A stretch of DNA of 47,048 nucleotides, taken from the NCBI GenBank assembly GCA_934201705.1, contig CAKPXF010000019.1, positions 1-47,048 on the forward strand, read 5' to 3'. The translations under genes and the position numbers were made by a program. Shown here piece after piece: positions 26,718-36,585 of this stretch; position 1 is the first letter of the stretch, and the number at the start of each line of letters is the position of its first letter. Below the pieces are notes generated by a model, which saw only the letters and a list, made by a program, of their open reading frames with translations, ran no database searches and was not told the DNA's origin. The DNA is from an uncultured Bacilli bacterium. Lineage in GTDB: Bacteria > Bacillota_I > Bacilli_A > RFN20 > CAG-631.

Positions 26718-27584
26718 ATGAATAATAAACAAACATCTCCTAGACTTAAAAAGAAAATATCAATTGGCCATATAATTGCAACAATTGTTGTTATATTTGG
26801 CTCAATAACAATGCTATTTCCATTTTTATGGATGATAAGCGCCTCTTTTAAAACAAACACAGAGTGTTATTCAGCAACATTAAACTTTTTCCCTAAAAAA
26901 ATAATTCTTGATTCATATAAAGAAATATTAACAGATAAAAGCTTTTATAAATCAATTGGCTATACAATCATTATTGAAGTAAGCGTAATAGTGATTGGAA
27001 CTTTAGTTTCCTCATTAGCAGCCTTTGCTTTTTCAAAATTAAAAATGAAATTTAGAAAAACACTATTATTACTTTTAATGAGTTCAATGATGGTACCATA
27101 TGCAGCGATTATGCTACCTCAATATCGAGCATTTTTAAGTCTCAATATGGTTGAAACTTTATGGCCACTTATATTACCAGGTTTATTTGGCAATGTTTCT
27201 ATGATGTTTTTCTTAATTACCTATATGAAAGATGGGATTTCTGATTCAATCATTGAATCAGCTAAAATAGATGGAGCATCTTATTTAAAAATGTGGTGGG
27301 GTATTGCTCTTCCGCTTGCTAAACCTGCAATAGTTGCTCAAGGTATTTTTTGGCTTGTTGGTATATGGAATGATTTCTTTGGTCCATCAATTTATCTTAC
27401 AAATCCAAATGTACAAACATTACAAATATATATAACATCATTAAATGCAAGTAATGATGGTACTAATTTTCCAGCAATTATGACAGGAGCATTTTTAGCA
27501 TCATTGCCAATGATTATTATATTCTTATGTTTCCAAGATTTATTTATTAATTCAATTGCTTTAACTGGCCAAAAGGAGGGATAA
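26718..27584 (+). CDS. ABC sugar permease (MalG/UgpE type)
   Basis: A 288-residue inner-membrane protein with six predicted membrane segments. Its EAA loop is ESAKIDGASYLKMWWGIALP near residue 185. Pairing with the upstream permease is clear from the 11-bp spacing and shared Shine-Dalgarno quality (AGGAGGG). It ends one base before the ATG of the cytoplasmic GH43 gene, which suggests coupled translation of import and breakdown. Confidence 0.93.
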   Translation: MNNKQTSPRLKKKISIGHIIATIVVIFGSITMLFPFLWMISASFKTNTECYSATLNFFPKKIILDSYKEILTDKSFYKSIGYTIIIEVSVIVIGTLVSSLAAFAFSKLKMKFRKTLLLLLMSSMMVPYAAIMLPQYRAFLSLNMVETLWPLILPGLFGNVSMMFFLITYMKDGISDSIIESAKIDGASYLKMWWGIALPLAKPAIVAQGIFWLVGIWNDFFGPSIYLTNPNVQTLQIYITSLNASNDGTNFPAIMTGAFLASLPMIIIFLCFQDLFINSIALTGQKEG

Positions 27585-27585
27585 A

Positions 27586-29670
27586 ATGAAAAACCCAACT
27601 AATTTATATGTTAATAAAGAACTAATTGAAGCTGGAGACCCATTTATTTTAAGATTTAATGGAAAATATTATTTATATCCTTCAACTTGCTCAAATAAGC
27701 ATGAAATATATTGCTTTGTATCTACTGATTTAGTTAACTGGAGCAGTGGTTATGTGGTTTGTAAAGACAAAGTAACTAGTAATGCTTATGCGCCAGAGGT
27801 TATTTATTATAATGGATATTTTTATTTAGTAACATCCCCAAATGGAAGGGGACATTATATTTTTAAAAGCAAGTCACCTTTAGGACCATTTAAACGAATA
27901 ACTGATAATATTTTAAATATGATTGATGGTTCTTTTACTATAGATAAAGATTTTAATTTACTATTTTTAAGAGCAAATCATAAAGGAATTTCTATTTTAA
28001 AAATGGATGAAAATTTTAATCCTATTTGTAGAAAAAATTTACAAGCAAACCTTAATGGCTGGACTGAAGGTCCAAGCATAACATATCGTGACAATCGTTA
28101 TTATTTGACATATGTTGGTAATCATTTAGAAAGCAAAGGCTATAGAGTATGCTATAGTGTTTCAAAGGAAATTGATTCACATTATGAGCAGCCACTTTAT
28201 AATCCATTACTTATCAAAACTATTGATGAATATAATTGCTTAGGCCATTCCTCAACAGTTTTAGCTCCAGATTTAGATGGCTATTATATTGCTTATCACC
28301 ATTTAGTAATGGTATTTGATGATAATAAAAAGCATTTATATAATTTAAGAAATGTTGGTTTAGATAGATTACATTTTAATGGCTCAATGCTTACAACATC
28401 TCCTTCGTTTTTTGAAGTAGAAAACCCAAAAATGCCGGATTTATATGAAGATTTAAGTGCTTCTAAAAATAATTTTGAAATAATAAATAAATTTATTTTA
28501 TCAAAAGAAGAAACAAATAAAGCTTTTACAGCTGAGTTTAATTTTAAATATAAAACAAAAATAGTTTTGTCATATAAAGATATAAATAATTATTCCTTTA
28601 TTTTACTTAAGGATTATTTACTAAAGGTTTATAAAGTTAAAGATAATAAAAGGACATTAGTTAATATAAGTAAATTACCAATTACATTTGATTGCTTTAG
28701 AAATATTCGAATTATTAATAAGGAAGATGAAGCGGAAATATTAATAGATAATGTTAGTGTTGCTAAGGTAATTCCTTTTCTTAGCGGAAGAATTGGTTAT
28801 GGCAAGCTAAATAGTGTTTATTTTACAGCCTTTACTAATAAGGTTTTAGGTGAAAGTGATAAGGAATATGCCAACATTATTCCAGGAAATATTGATTGCT
28901 TACATTCACTTGAAAATAAAAAATATAGCTTAGATGATGATGATATCAATTATGTAATTTTAAGTGAAAATGAAACAGTTTCCTTTAAGGTAAAGAGTTA
29001 TTTAAAGCAAAAATACCATTTAGCAATTCTTTGTAAATGTGATGAAGAATGTGAAGTTTTATTAAAAAGTAATAATGATGAAATATCGTGCTCTTTAAAA
29101 GCAATTGATAATGAATATAAATATATATTTAAGGATTTAGGATTTTTAAATATAAATGAAAATGATTTAATTACTTTAAAGGTAGTAAAAGGATCAATTA
29201 GCTATAAAGCATTATATGTTGAACAATTTATTAACAAAGAAATAAATGAAAACGATATTAAGCTAGTTAACTTAGATACAAACACAATTGAATGTGATTT
29301 TAAATTTAATAAATTTAGTGATGATTCATATTTTGGCTTAGTGTTTAATGCTATTAATTATTCAAAGCATGATTGTAATCCTTCACCTAGCTTTTGTGGA
29401 TATCTAGTAGGCTTTAAAAATTCTTTAGCTGTTGTAGATGGTATAAATTATGGGAGTGAAAGAATATATGATGTTCCACAAGATATTAAAGTTAATAAAA
29501 CGTACCATTTAAAAGCAACAATTCAAAATAGTATCTGTGAGGTATTCCTAGATAATAAAAAAATTATTAGCACTACACTTATACATCCATATACTTACGG
29601 ACTTAAAGGAATATATATAAATTCCCATGCTGATGTAGTAGTTAAAAATTTTAAAGGAGGTAAGCTATGA
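27586..29670 (+). CDS. Cytoplasmic GH43-family glycoside hydrolase
   Basis: A 694-residue protein with no signal peptide. The N-terminal five-bladed beta-propeller (about 1-300) shows the GH43 triad: Asp18 in GDPF, Asp114 in IDGSF and Glu161 in WTEGP. A middle beta-sandwich (about 310-430) and a C-terminal LamG-like module (about 560-690) follow. Members cleave arabinofuranosides, xylosides or galactans with inversion. The specificity is unknown here. It is a full-length paralogue of the lipoprotein at 31971, with the same domain order and many shared phrases (AYAPEV-Y-YNGYFY). Placement after the permeases fits processing of imported oligosaccharides. The TGA stop overlaps the next ATG. Confidence 0.9.
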   Translation: MKNPTNLYVNKELIEAGDPFILRFNGKYYLYPSTCSNKHEIYCFVSTDLVNWSSGYVVCKDKVTSNAYAPEVIYYNGYFYLVTSPNGRGHYIFKSKSPLGPFKRITDNILNMIDGSFTIDKDFNLLFLRANHKGISILKMDENFNPICRKNLQANLNGWTEGPSITYRDNRYYLTYVGNHLESKGYRVCYSVSKEIDSHYEQPLYNPLLIKTIDEYNCLGHSSTVLAPDLDGYYIAYHHLVMVFDDNKKHLYNLRNVGLDRLHFNGSMLTTSPSFFEVENPKMPDLYEDLSASKNNFEIINKFILSKEETNKAFTAEFNFKYKTKIVLSYKDINNYSFILLKDYLLKVYKVKDNKRTLVNISKLPITFDCFRNIRIINKEDEAEILIDNVSVAKVIPFLSGRIGYGKLNSVYFTAFTNKVLGESDKEYANIIPGNIDCLHSLENKKYSLDDDDINYVILSENETVSFKVKSYLKQKYHLAILCKCDEECEVLLKSNNDEISCSLKAIDNEYKYIFKDLGFLNINENDLITLKVVKGSISYKALYVEQFINKEINENDIKLVNLDTNTIECDFKFNKFSDDSYFGLVFNAINYSKHDCNPSPSFCGYLVGFKNSLAVVDGINYGSERIYDVPQDIKVNKTYHLKATIQNSICEVFLDNKKIISTTLIHPYTYGLKGIYINSHADVVVKNFKGGKL

Positions 29671-31955
29671 AAAAATCAAAAATATTACTTTTCTTACTAG
29701 CATTATTAACCTTTCAAAGCTGCAGTGATGGTTACTATGAAGTTATAAAAAAACCAGGAAATGATGATTTTAATTTTCCAGGAAACTACATAGAATCAGA
29801 GCTAAAGGTTGATGGTAAAGATGCTGAAAACGAATGGAAAAATGTTAAAAATTCTTTAAATTTTGGTAGTAATAATAAAGCTAACTTAAGATTATATCGC
29901 GGTGAGCAAGCTTTATATGCCTTCTTTAAGGTAAAGGATGAGGATTTACAGGTTGTTGGTAATAATGATGGCGATGATGTAACGAAGGGCGATTCAATCG
30001 AAATATATTTTGATTTTTTAAATGATGGAGGAGCCAAGCCTCAACAGGATGATATTCAAATTAATATCGGAGTTCATGGTAGAACTAGATTATTTGTTGG
30101 AACTGGAGGAGAATGGGGCTCTTGGAATGGCTTAATTGATTATGCAATTACTATTGATGGAACACTTAATTCTTTAGATACAGAACTTGATGTAGATAAA
30201 GGATATAACATTGAACTAATGATTCCTTATAAGCAAGTTGGAATTTTAAAGGATAGTCCCTTTAGTATAGCACTTGGCTGTGTATCAAGAGGAATTGATT
30301 CTACTAATCAAACATTAGATTATTCTTGGGATGGGCTAGTTTATGATGGTAATTTTATTGATCCACAAAAGCCATCATCATATATTTCCTATGTTAATGA
30401 TTCCTATTACTTGAAGGCTAATGCTCCAAAGGATAACATTTCCTTAGATGGCTACGTCTATACGCAAGATAAAAAACCACTTGCAAATGCCACTTTAGAA
30501 ATTGATGGTAAAAAGGTTACTAGTAATTTTGAAGGATATTATCATTTTGAAGCTATTTCACCAAATATGAATCAAAATGTTAAGATTACTAAAGATGGCT
30601 TAAAGGAAAGAAATTATGTACTAGAAGAAGCTTATTTAAAAGATACATCAACAAATAAAGTGACACATGATTTCGTTGTTATTGATGATAATGTAAAGTT
30701 TAAAACACTAATTAGTGGAAAGGTAAAAAACCCTGTTGATGGTGAAATTGCTAATGCTAAAATAACAATTAATGATGATGTTATTTATTCCTCAGCAAAT
30801 GGTGATTTTTCATATGAATATCTAGTAAATGATGATTTAAATATTAATGTAAGTAAAAAGCCTTATATTGATGGAAATTATTCGTTTTCTTTAAATGATT
30901 TAGCTGGAAATGAAGCATATGATATTGGAATTATTGCTCTTTATTCAGCAAGTAGTAGCTTTACATTTGGTGGGGCAAGAACCACATGTAAGATAGATGG
31001 TGAGGTGTTTAGAGGCTTTGATGGAATTAACTTTATCTTTAAGAGCCAAGAAAATCTAATAAATGGTGATCATGTTGAATTATTTATTGATACTAAGGAA
31101 TCTACTTATTCAAGAGATGATAGTGATTATCGTATTGATTTTAGTGGTGATGGAAGCATTAATATTGTAAATTTTAAAAATGGAACAAATACCAATGTTT
31201 ATAAATCAAAAATTAAAACAAAAACATATCTTTTAAAGACAACATATTATATTGAAGCTTTTATTCCTTATGAATTTTTAAAAATAACAAGTGCTGAAAT
31301 TATAGGATTTAGCTGTGGTTCATATAAGCAAGCAACAAACGACTGGGATGGATTAGCTTTTATTCAAGATGGCTTTAATGATTATGTAGCACCAGAATAT
31401 CCTCAAGAATATTTAAGAATTAATATTGATAATGGACTTTATAGATCAAAAGGAAATGACATCATACCTTACATTATATATGGAAAGGTAAGTGATGGTA
31501 AGACAATCATTAATAATGCCTTTGTTAATAATAGAAAGGTGAATGAAGACGGAACCTATAAAGCTTATTTATTTAAAGATACTAACACGATTGAATGTGA
31601 ATGTGTTGGCTATGAAACTAAGCAAATCTTAGTTGATTTAAAGAATGAAAATCTAATTAATTTAGATATTGTTTTAACTTTGCAAAAGGTATCAATAAAA
31701 GGCTATATTATTGATTTTGATAGTAATGAAAAATTGGCTAATGTTAAGGTATATTTGAAGGATGATCCAGCAAATTTTGTTATTAGTGATTCTAATGGCT
31801 ATTATGAAATCAGCTGTATTACAGCTGTTAATGCTGAATTAGTTTTTGAACTTGAAGGTTATGAAACTACTTATAAAACAATTGCTAAGCAAGCATTAGT
31901 AAAAAGCTATGAAAATAAAGAAGACTATGAATATAATGCCAAGCTTTTTAAGTAA
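29667..31955 (+). CDS. Lipoprotein with CBM9/DOMON-like and carboxypeptidase-regulatory-like domains
   Basis: A 762-residue lipoprotein with lipobox FQSC (Cys19). A family-9 carbohydrate-binding-like module (about 40-245, VDGKDAENEW and GDSIEIYFDF) is followed by two beta-sandwich units of the carboxypeptidase-regulatory type (about 255-420, LANATLEIDGKKVTSN). A second, shortened CBM9-like module (about 425-590) and two more regulatory-type units (about 600-760) complete it. No catalytic residues are evident. It probably holds the target glycan close to the lipoprotein GH43 enzyme. Its ATG overlaps the TGA of the preceding GH43 gene and has AAAGGAGG upstream. Confidence 0.78.
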   Translation: MKKSKILLFLLALLTFQSCSDGYYEVIKKPGNDDFNFPGNYIESELKVDGKDAENEWKNVKNSLNFGSNNKANLRLYRGEQALYAFFKVKDEDLQVVGNNDGDDVTKGDSIEIYFDFLNDGGAKPQQDDIQINIGVHGRTRLFVGTGGEWGSWNGLIDYAITIDGTLNSLDTELDVDKGYNIELMIPYKQVGILKDSPFSIALGCVSRGIDSTNQTLDYSWDGLVYDGNFIDPQKPSSYISYVNDSYYLKANAPKDNISLDGYVYTQDKKPLANATLEIDGKKVTSNFEGYYHFEAISPNMNQNVKITKDGLKERNYVLEEAYLKDTSTNKVTHDFVVIDDNVKFKTLISGKVKNPVDGEIANAKITINDDVIYSSANGDFSYEYLVNDDLNINVSKKPYIDGNYSFSLNDLAGNEAYDIGIIALYSASSSFTFGGARTTCKIDGEVFRGFDGINFIFKSQENLINGDHVELFIDTKESTYSRDDSDYRIDFSGDGSINIVNFKNGTNTNVYKSKIKTKTYLLKTTYYIEAFIPYEFLKITSAEIIGFSCGSYKQATNDWDGLAFIQDGFNDYVAPEYPQEYLRINIDNGLYRSKGNDIIPYIIYGKVSDGKTIINNAFVNNRKVNEDGTYKAYLFKDTNTIECECVGYETKQILVDLKNENLINLDIVLTLQKVSIKGYIIDFDSNEKLANVKVYLKDDPANFVISDSNGYYEISCITAVNAELVFELEGYETTYKTIAKQALVKSYENKEDYEYNAKLFK

Positions 31956-31970
31956 TAAAGGAGGAATAAG

Positions 31971-34370
31971 ATGATGAAAAAAAGAAAGATTCTTTCTATT
32001 ATGATGATGTTTTTAATTAGTAGCTGTAATACTAATACAAATAATATAAATGATTTAGATAATAGCAAATTACATATTAGAGATACATACACTAATAAAT
32101 TTGCTGAAGAAAAAATTCCAAATCAATGGGAAGCCTATGGAATAGGAGACCCCTTTGTTTATAGATTTAATGGCAAATATTATTTATATGCGTCAACAAA
32201 AAATTATCAAAAAGGGATACGTTGTTGGGTTAGTGATGATTTAATCAATTTTAAAATGGTTGATAATAAAGAACTTGATGTTGGTTATGCAAGTGATGAA
32301 GAATGCACAACAACAGCTTATGCTCCAGAGGTTATGTATTATAATGGTTATTTCTATATGTGTGAATCAAAGGGTGGTACAGGACATTATATTTTAAAAA
32401 GCGATAAGCCTGAAGGACCTTTTAAAGCAATAACTACAAACTTTGGCGAAGGCATTGATGGGTCATTCTTTATTGATGATGATGAACAAATATATTTTTT
32501 AAGAGCATCTACTACAGGAATTCGTATGGCTAAGCTTGATGAGAATGATAATTTTAAGGTGCTTGAAGGTCAAAAAAGATTAGACAATACTAATTTGGGT
32601 GGTTGGACTGAAGGACCATATCTATTAAAAAGAAATGGAATATATTATTTAACGTATACAGGAAATAATGTTATTTCTTCAGGATATAGAATTGGCTATT
32701 CTTATCATAATGATGATACAACTATATTTAAAAGAGATGCATTTAATAAAGGAAAAACAATCATTTTAAATACATCAGATGAATTTAATGGACTTGGGCA
32801 TTCATCAACAGTATTGGGACCTAATATGGATGCATATTATTTAGCTTATCATAATTTAAATTCATCAGGAGGTCCAAATAGAAGCTTTAATTTATCAAGG
32901 CTTTATTTTAATGGAGTAGATATGTATGTTAACAATCCATTGCTTAACAACAACTTTACTCCAGAAATGCCAGCTTTCTATACAAATAATGATGATTTTA
33001 TTAAAAATAATGATTTTTATTTATCTAGTAGTTCTACTTCATTAAATTTTACAGCTGAATACAATTTTTATAATGCCAATAATAAATGTGTTTTCTCGTA
33101 TGTCGATGAAAGTAACTATAATTATTTATTAGTAAATAATGAAAATGAAATCAAGGTTTTTGAAGTAAAAAATAATAACACTAAAGAAATAAAATCAACA
33201 AAACTAAATAAGCAATATGATTATAGTAAGCTTCATACACTACGTGTTGTTTCAAATGGCTCTAAATATGATGTGTATTTTGATAATATGAGGAAAATTA
33301 GCAATGAGCAATATAGTTTTATAGAAGGTAAAATTGGCTATAAGAATATTAAACTTGAAGATGTTGAATATACAGCATTTTCTAATTATGCTTATGGGAA
33401 TAGTGATTATGAGGATTTAAAGCAAAATGAATTTTTAGCAGCTAATTATTCAAGAATCTATTCAACAATTGATGAGGCTTCCTTAATTGAACAAAACGAA
33501 AGTGAAGAAAATGAATTTAATGGTAAAAATGGTGCATATGATGTTCTTTTAAATAAAAATGGTCAACGTGCAACATATAATTGCTATTTCAATGAAGATG
33601 GCTTTTATGGGTTTAACATTACTATTGATAAAAAATATTGTGGAAAAACTATAACAATTGCAATAGATAATAAAGCCTATAAGGTTAAGGTTCCAACTAT
33701 TTCTAAGGTAAATACTCAATACGTAAAGTTATTATTAACAGAAATCTATGTTGATAAGGGAGCACACTTTGTATCATTTGTTTATAGTAAGGATGAATTT
33801 GCTTTCCATGATGTTTCTATGTTTGTTTCAACTAATGTTACTCCAACATATGAAAATTCACTTGAAAACTATATAAGTGAAGGGGCAACATATATAAATT
33901 CTTGGAAATTATTAGATAATGGTCATTATGCTTTAAGTGGTAATAGACAATGCTTATATTTTGGAAAGAATACTTTAAGCAATTATACACTTGAATGCGA
34001 TGTAAAATTAGTTGGAGAAACATCTGCAAACACAGCTGGATTTTTAATAAGAGGAAACAACCCAGCATTTGCTAGTACTGATAATTTTTCATCTGTACAA
34101 GGATATTATGTATCCTTTAATAACTCTAAGTTTACAATATCAAAATGCGACTATGATAATTCCTTATTAGATGTTTCTGCCGATGCTTTTCCTATTAGCT
34201 CAGATGAATTCCATCATATAAAAATAGTTGCTAATAATAATACTATTACGGCTACATTTGATGGGGAAAATACAATAACTTTTACTGATGATATTGGCTT
34301 TACATACGGTTATGTCGGCTTATATACTAATGGCGCCGCATCAGTTTATAAAAACTTAAAGATCTATTAA
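31971..34370 (+). CDS. Lipoprotein GH43-family glycoside hydrolase
   Basis: A 799-residue cell-surface enzyme with lipobox ISSC (Cys19). The GH43 propeller (about 55-340) keeps Asp60 in GDPF, Asp163 in IDGSF and Glu214 in WTEGP. Two beta-sandwich/LamG-like modules (about 370-480 and 670-799) frame a linker domain. It is paralogous to the cytoplasmic GH43 at 27586, and the added lipoprotein signal is the main difference. The surface copy would shorten the polymer and the cytoplasmic copy would finish the imported pieces. The two CBM9-like lipoproteins on either side may form a surface complex with it, which is inference. Confidence 0.9.
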   Translation: MMKKRKILSIMMMFLISSCNTNTNNINDLDNSKLHIRDTYTNKFAEEKIPNQWEAYGIGDPFVYRFNGKYYLYASTKNYQKGIRCWVSDDLINFKMVDNKELDVGYASDEECTTTAYAPEVMYYNGYFYMCESKGGTGHYILKSDKPEGPFKAITTNFGEGIDGSFFIDDDEQIYFLRASTTGIRMAKLDENDNFKVLEGQKRLDNTNLGGWTEGPYLLKRNGIYYLTYTGNNVISSGYRIGYSYHNDDTTIFKRDAFNKGKTIILNTSDEFNGLGHSSTVLGPNMDAYYLAYHNLNSSGGPNRSFNLSRLYFNGVDMYVNNPLLNNNFTPEMPAFYTNNDDFIKNNDFYLSSSSTSLNFTAEYNFYNANNKCVFSYVDESNYNYLLVNNENEIKVFEVKNNNTKEIKSTKLNKQYDYSKLHTLRVVSNGSKYDVYFDNMRKISNEQYSFIEGKIGYKNIKLEDVEYTAFSNYAYGNSDYEDLKQNEFLAANYSRIYSTIDEASLIEQNESEENEFNGKNGAYDVLLNKNGQRATYNCYFNEDGFYGFNITIDKKYCGKTITIAIDNKAYKVKVPTISKVNTQYVKLLLTEIYVDKGAHFVSFVYSKDEFAFHDVSMFVSTNVTPTYENSLENYISEGATYINSWKLLDNGHYALSGNRQCLYFGKNTLSNYTLECDVKLVGETSANTAGFLIRGNNPAFASTDNFSSVQGYYVSFNNSKFTISKCDYDNSLLDVSADAFPISSDEFHHIKIVANNNTITATFDGENTITFTDDIGFTYGYVGLYTNGAASVYKNLKIY

Positions 34371-34384
34371 TGAGGAAAAATATT

Positions 34385-36379
34385 ATGAAAAAAACAACAA
34401 TATTTCTTTTAACATCGTTAATTCTACTAAGCTGTAACAATAATGAAAATAATAGTCAATCAGCAAGCCTTAATGAAACAAAAAATAACTATGAAATAAC
34501 TTTTAATGTTACTGATTTTAATGGTAAAGCATTAGATAATTACACTGTTAAAATTAATAATAATGATATTAAAGTTAAAGAAAATAAAGTTACTATAGAG
34601 CAATTACAAGGTAGTGATAAAATTGAAATTGAAAGTAATGGCTATTTAACAAATTTTTATAATGGTGAAGAACTATTAAAGCAAAATAAAAAAGAAATAG
34701 TATTTGATGTTAATATGGCACAAAAAGCAAGCACAATGGGCTTTGCTTCCTTTAATAAAACTTGGGATAACTTTGGGGATTTCATTTTAAGTTCTTCAAG
34801 AAGCAAAGATGGAATAAGAGCAATTTTATCATCTACAAACGTTAATTGGTTAAATGATAATGATAGCCAAATTGAACTTTATATTTCAACTGGAATGAAA
34901 ACAAATTATCGCTTTGAAGGGGCATATAAGATATCTTATACATCAAATAAAGAAATAAAAATGCTTAATTATAAAGATAATTCAAATATGGATGTTTCTT
35001 TACTAAAGGTAAATGATTATGTCAAAAAGCAACAGTTTTATATTGACTTTTTAATTCCTTATTCACTTATTAATATAAAAAGTGATGAGGTAATTGGCTT
35101 AAATTTTGGCGAATGGTCAAATAAAGCAAATGATTGGTGCAGTATGGTATCAGTAATTGATAGCCAAGAAAAAAATGTTGAATATCCAACACAATATGTG
35201 CGTATTGATAAGAATAATGAGGTTTTTGCTAACATATATAATTGCCATGAAGAAGATAACCCTAAAAATCTTTATGATAAGGATGAGTTAATAAAAGATT
35301 ACCCTATAGAATTTGCTAAAACTGGAGTTAGTAGCAATATGGCTGATGATATTTTTGTTAAAACAACTATAAAAGAAGATAGATTCGTATTTGATATGGT
35401 TGGCTTTGGTGATTTTACTGATGAAGAAAAAATAAAAATTGTCATTCATAGAGATGGTGAAAATGGTGCTAATTGGGCAATACAAAATGATGATTTATCT
35501 ATAATCTTAAATAAAAATGAATCTAGCTGTTTAACTAATTCTACTTATTTCTTTGATTATGAAAATATAGAAGATTCATCAAAGAAATTAACAAACAATC
35601 CAATTTATAAATATGATGAAAAAGGATATTTTACAGTTTTAGTAGAAGTATTATTTATAGAAATTCCATCATTTAAGCAAAATGGAAAATATACTGCTTT
35701 ATTTACAGAGTTTGGAAAAGAAATATATAATGATAAATGTGAGGAAAGTATGTATTACAATAATATTCCATGTGGGGATATTGCTTTCCAATCAAGTTAT
35801 GCTTTAATAAAGGATAAAGAAATTATTGAGCATCAAGATTTTGAAAATTACCCAATTGTTTTTGCAACTAGTAAGGATCCAATTTATACAAAAATAGAAA
35901 GAGATTATAAGAATGAATGCTTGATTTTAAGCTTTGCTGGATATTTTGAATTATCATCTAATACATTTATAAGATTTATATTAAAGGAAAATACTTCATT
36001 AACTAAAAAAATATGGGCTCTTGAAAAAAGTGATATGTCATTTACTATTTTTAAGGATGCCGCTTATTATCAAACTGGTGTAGATGATTTTTGGACAAAT
36101 GAAAGTGGCAAGGAAATACCATTTATTCAATATTCAAAGGAGGACTCAAAAACAATTTATACTCCAGCATATGAATATAGTGAAGAAAAAGGATACTTTA
36201 CATTAGAATTTAAAATTGATTTTACGGAAACTGGTATAAATATTAATGAAAATACAACCTTAAGAGGAATATTAATAGAATTTGCTCCATCAATTATTGG
36301 TGGTAACTGCTATATGCAAGATAATAAGCAAATTGGTACTGGAGATCCAGCTTTACAGGATAATTATTTGACATTTTAA
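34385..36379 (+). CDS. Lipoprotein with three CBM9/DOMON-like modules
   Basis: A 664-residue lipoprotein with lipobox LLSC (Cys17). An Ig-like regulatory domain (about 30-110) is followed by three modules resembling the CBM9-like units of the 29667 product (about 110-290, 305-480 and 485-660). The first shares the layout IPY...EVIGLNFG...NDW...YPTQYVRI with that protein. The start at 34385 is chosen because TGAGGA lies 8 nt upstream. An earlier in-frame ATG at 34370 overlaps the previous stop (TAATG) and could be used through coupling. It is the last gene of the operon and probably a surface glycan-binding protein. Confidence 0.72.
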   Translation: MKKTTIFLLTSLILLSCNNNENNSQSASLNETKNNYEITFNVTDFNGKALDNYTVKINNNDIKVKENKVTIEQLQGSDKIEIESNGYLTNFYNGEELLKQNKKEIVFDVNMAQKASTMGFASFNKTWDNFGDFILSSSRSKDGIRAILSSTNVNWLNDNDSQIELYISTGMKTNYRFEGAYKISYTSNKEIKMLNYKDNSNMDVSLLKVNDYVKKQQFYIDFLIPYSLINIKSDEVIGLNFGEWSNKANDWCSMVSVIDSQEKNVEYPTQYVRIDKNNEVFANIYNCHEEDNPKNLYDKDELIKDYPIEFAKTGVSSNMADDIFVKTTIKEDRFVFDMVGFGDFTDEEKIKIVIHRDGENGANWAIQNDDLSIILNKNESSCLTNSTYFFDYENIEDSSKKLTNNPIYKYDEKGYFTVLVEVLFIEIPSFKQNGKYTALFTEFGKEIYNDKCEESMYYNNIPCGDIAFQSSYALIKDKEIIEHQDFENYPIVFATSKDPIYTKIERDYKNECLILSFAGYFELSSNTFIRFILKENTSLTKKIWALEKSDMSFTIFKDAAYYQTGVDDFWTNESGKEIPFIQYSKEDSKTIYTPAYEYSEEKGYFTLEFKIDFTETGININENTTLRGILIEFAPSIIGGNCYMQDNKQIGTGDPALQDNYLTF

Positions 36380-36386
36380 TATATTT

Positions 36387-36419
36387 AGCAGTAATCATGA
36401 AAAGTGGTTGCTGCTTTTT
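36387..36419 (+). terminator. Terminator of the seven-gene glycan operon
   Basis: AGCAGTAATCA pairs with TGGTTGCTGCT (two G-T pairs) around a 7-nt loop and ends in TTTTT. Confidence 0.8.
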
Positions 36420-36494
36420 GTATTTTTTAGACTAAAATATAGTGTAAAAAAACTATTAAAAATTAATTATCAAAAAAATGCCAAGTAAAATATC

Positions 36495-36558
36495 AAAAAA
36501 AAGCAAAATGAAATTGTAAAAAAAAGCAAAATGAAAAGTTGAAAAAAAGCAAAATAAA
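36495..36558 (+). repeat. Three tandem AAGCAAAAT repeats upstream of second ATPase gene
   Basis: A 19-bp sequence (seven to eight A, GCAAAATGAAA) occurs identically at 36495 and 36518 and slightly changed at 36542, a 23-24 bp period. A degenerate fourth copy may lie at about 36470. The last copy fills the -35/-10 spacer of the ATPase promoter, which suggests an operator array. Confidence 0.65.
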
Positions 36559-36567
36559 GTGTATACT
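36539..36567 (+). promoter_or_regulatory. Promoter of the second DUF4143 ATPase gene
   Basis: TTGAAA and TATACT are 17 bp apart. The predicted start lies only about 12 nt before the ATG, leaving just the GGTGAT Shine-Dalgarno, as for the first ATPase gene. Confidence 0.7.
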
Positions 36568-36585
36568 AGTAATGGTGATTAACTA

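Noticed and set aside
29668..29670. Possible Mollicutes genetic code (TGA as Trp)
   Set aside because: TGA ends the GH43 gene exactly where the next gene starts, and all genes translate sensibly with TGG for Trp, so the standard bacterial code fits.
36495..36558. Short regularly spaced repeats that might suggest a CRISPR array
   Set aside because: The units are 19 bp with only 4-5 bp between them and run into a promoter. There are no spacers and no cas genes.
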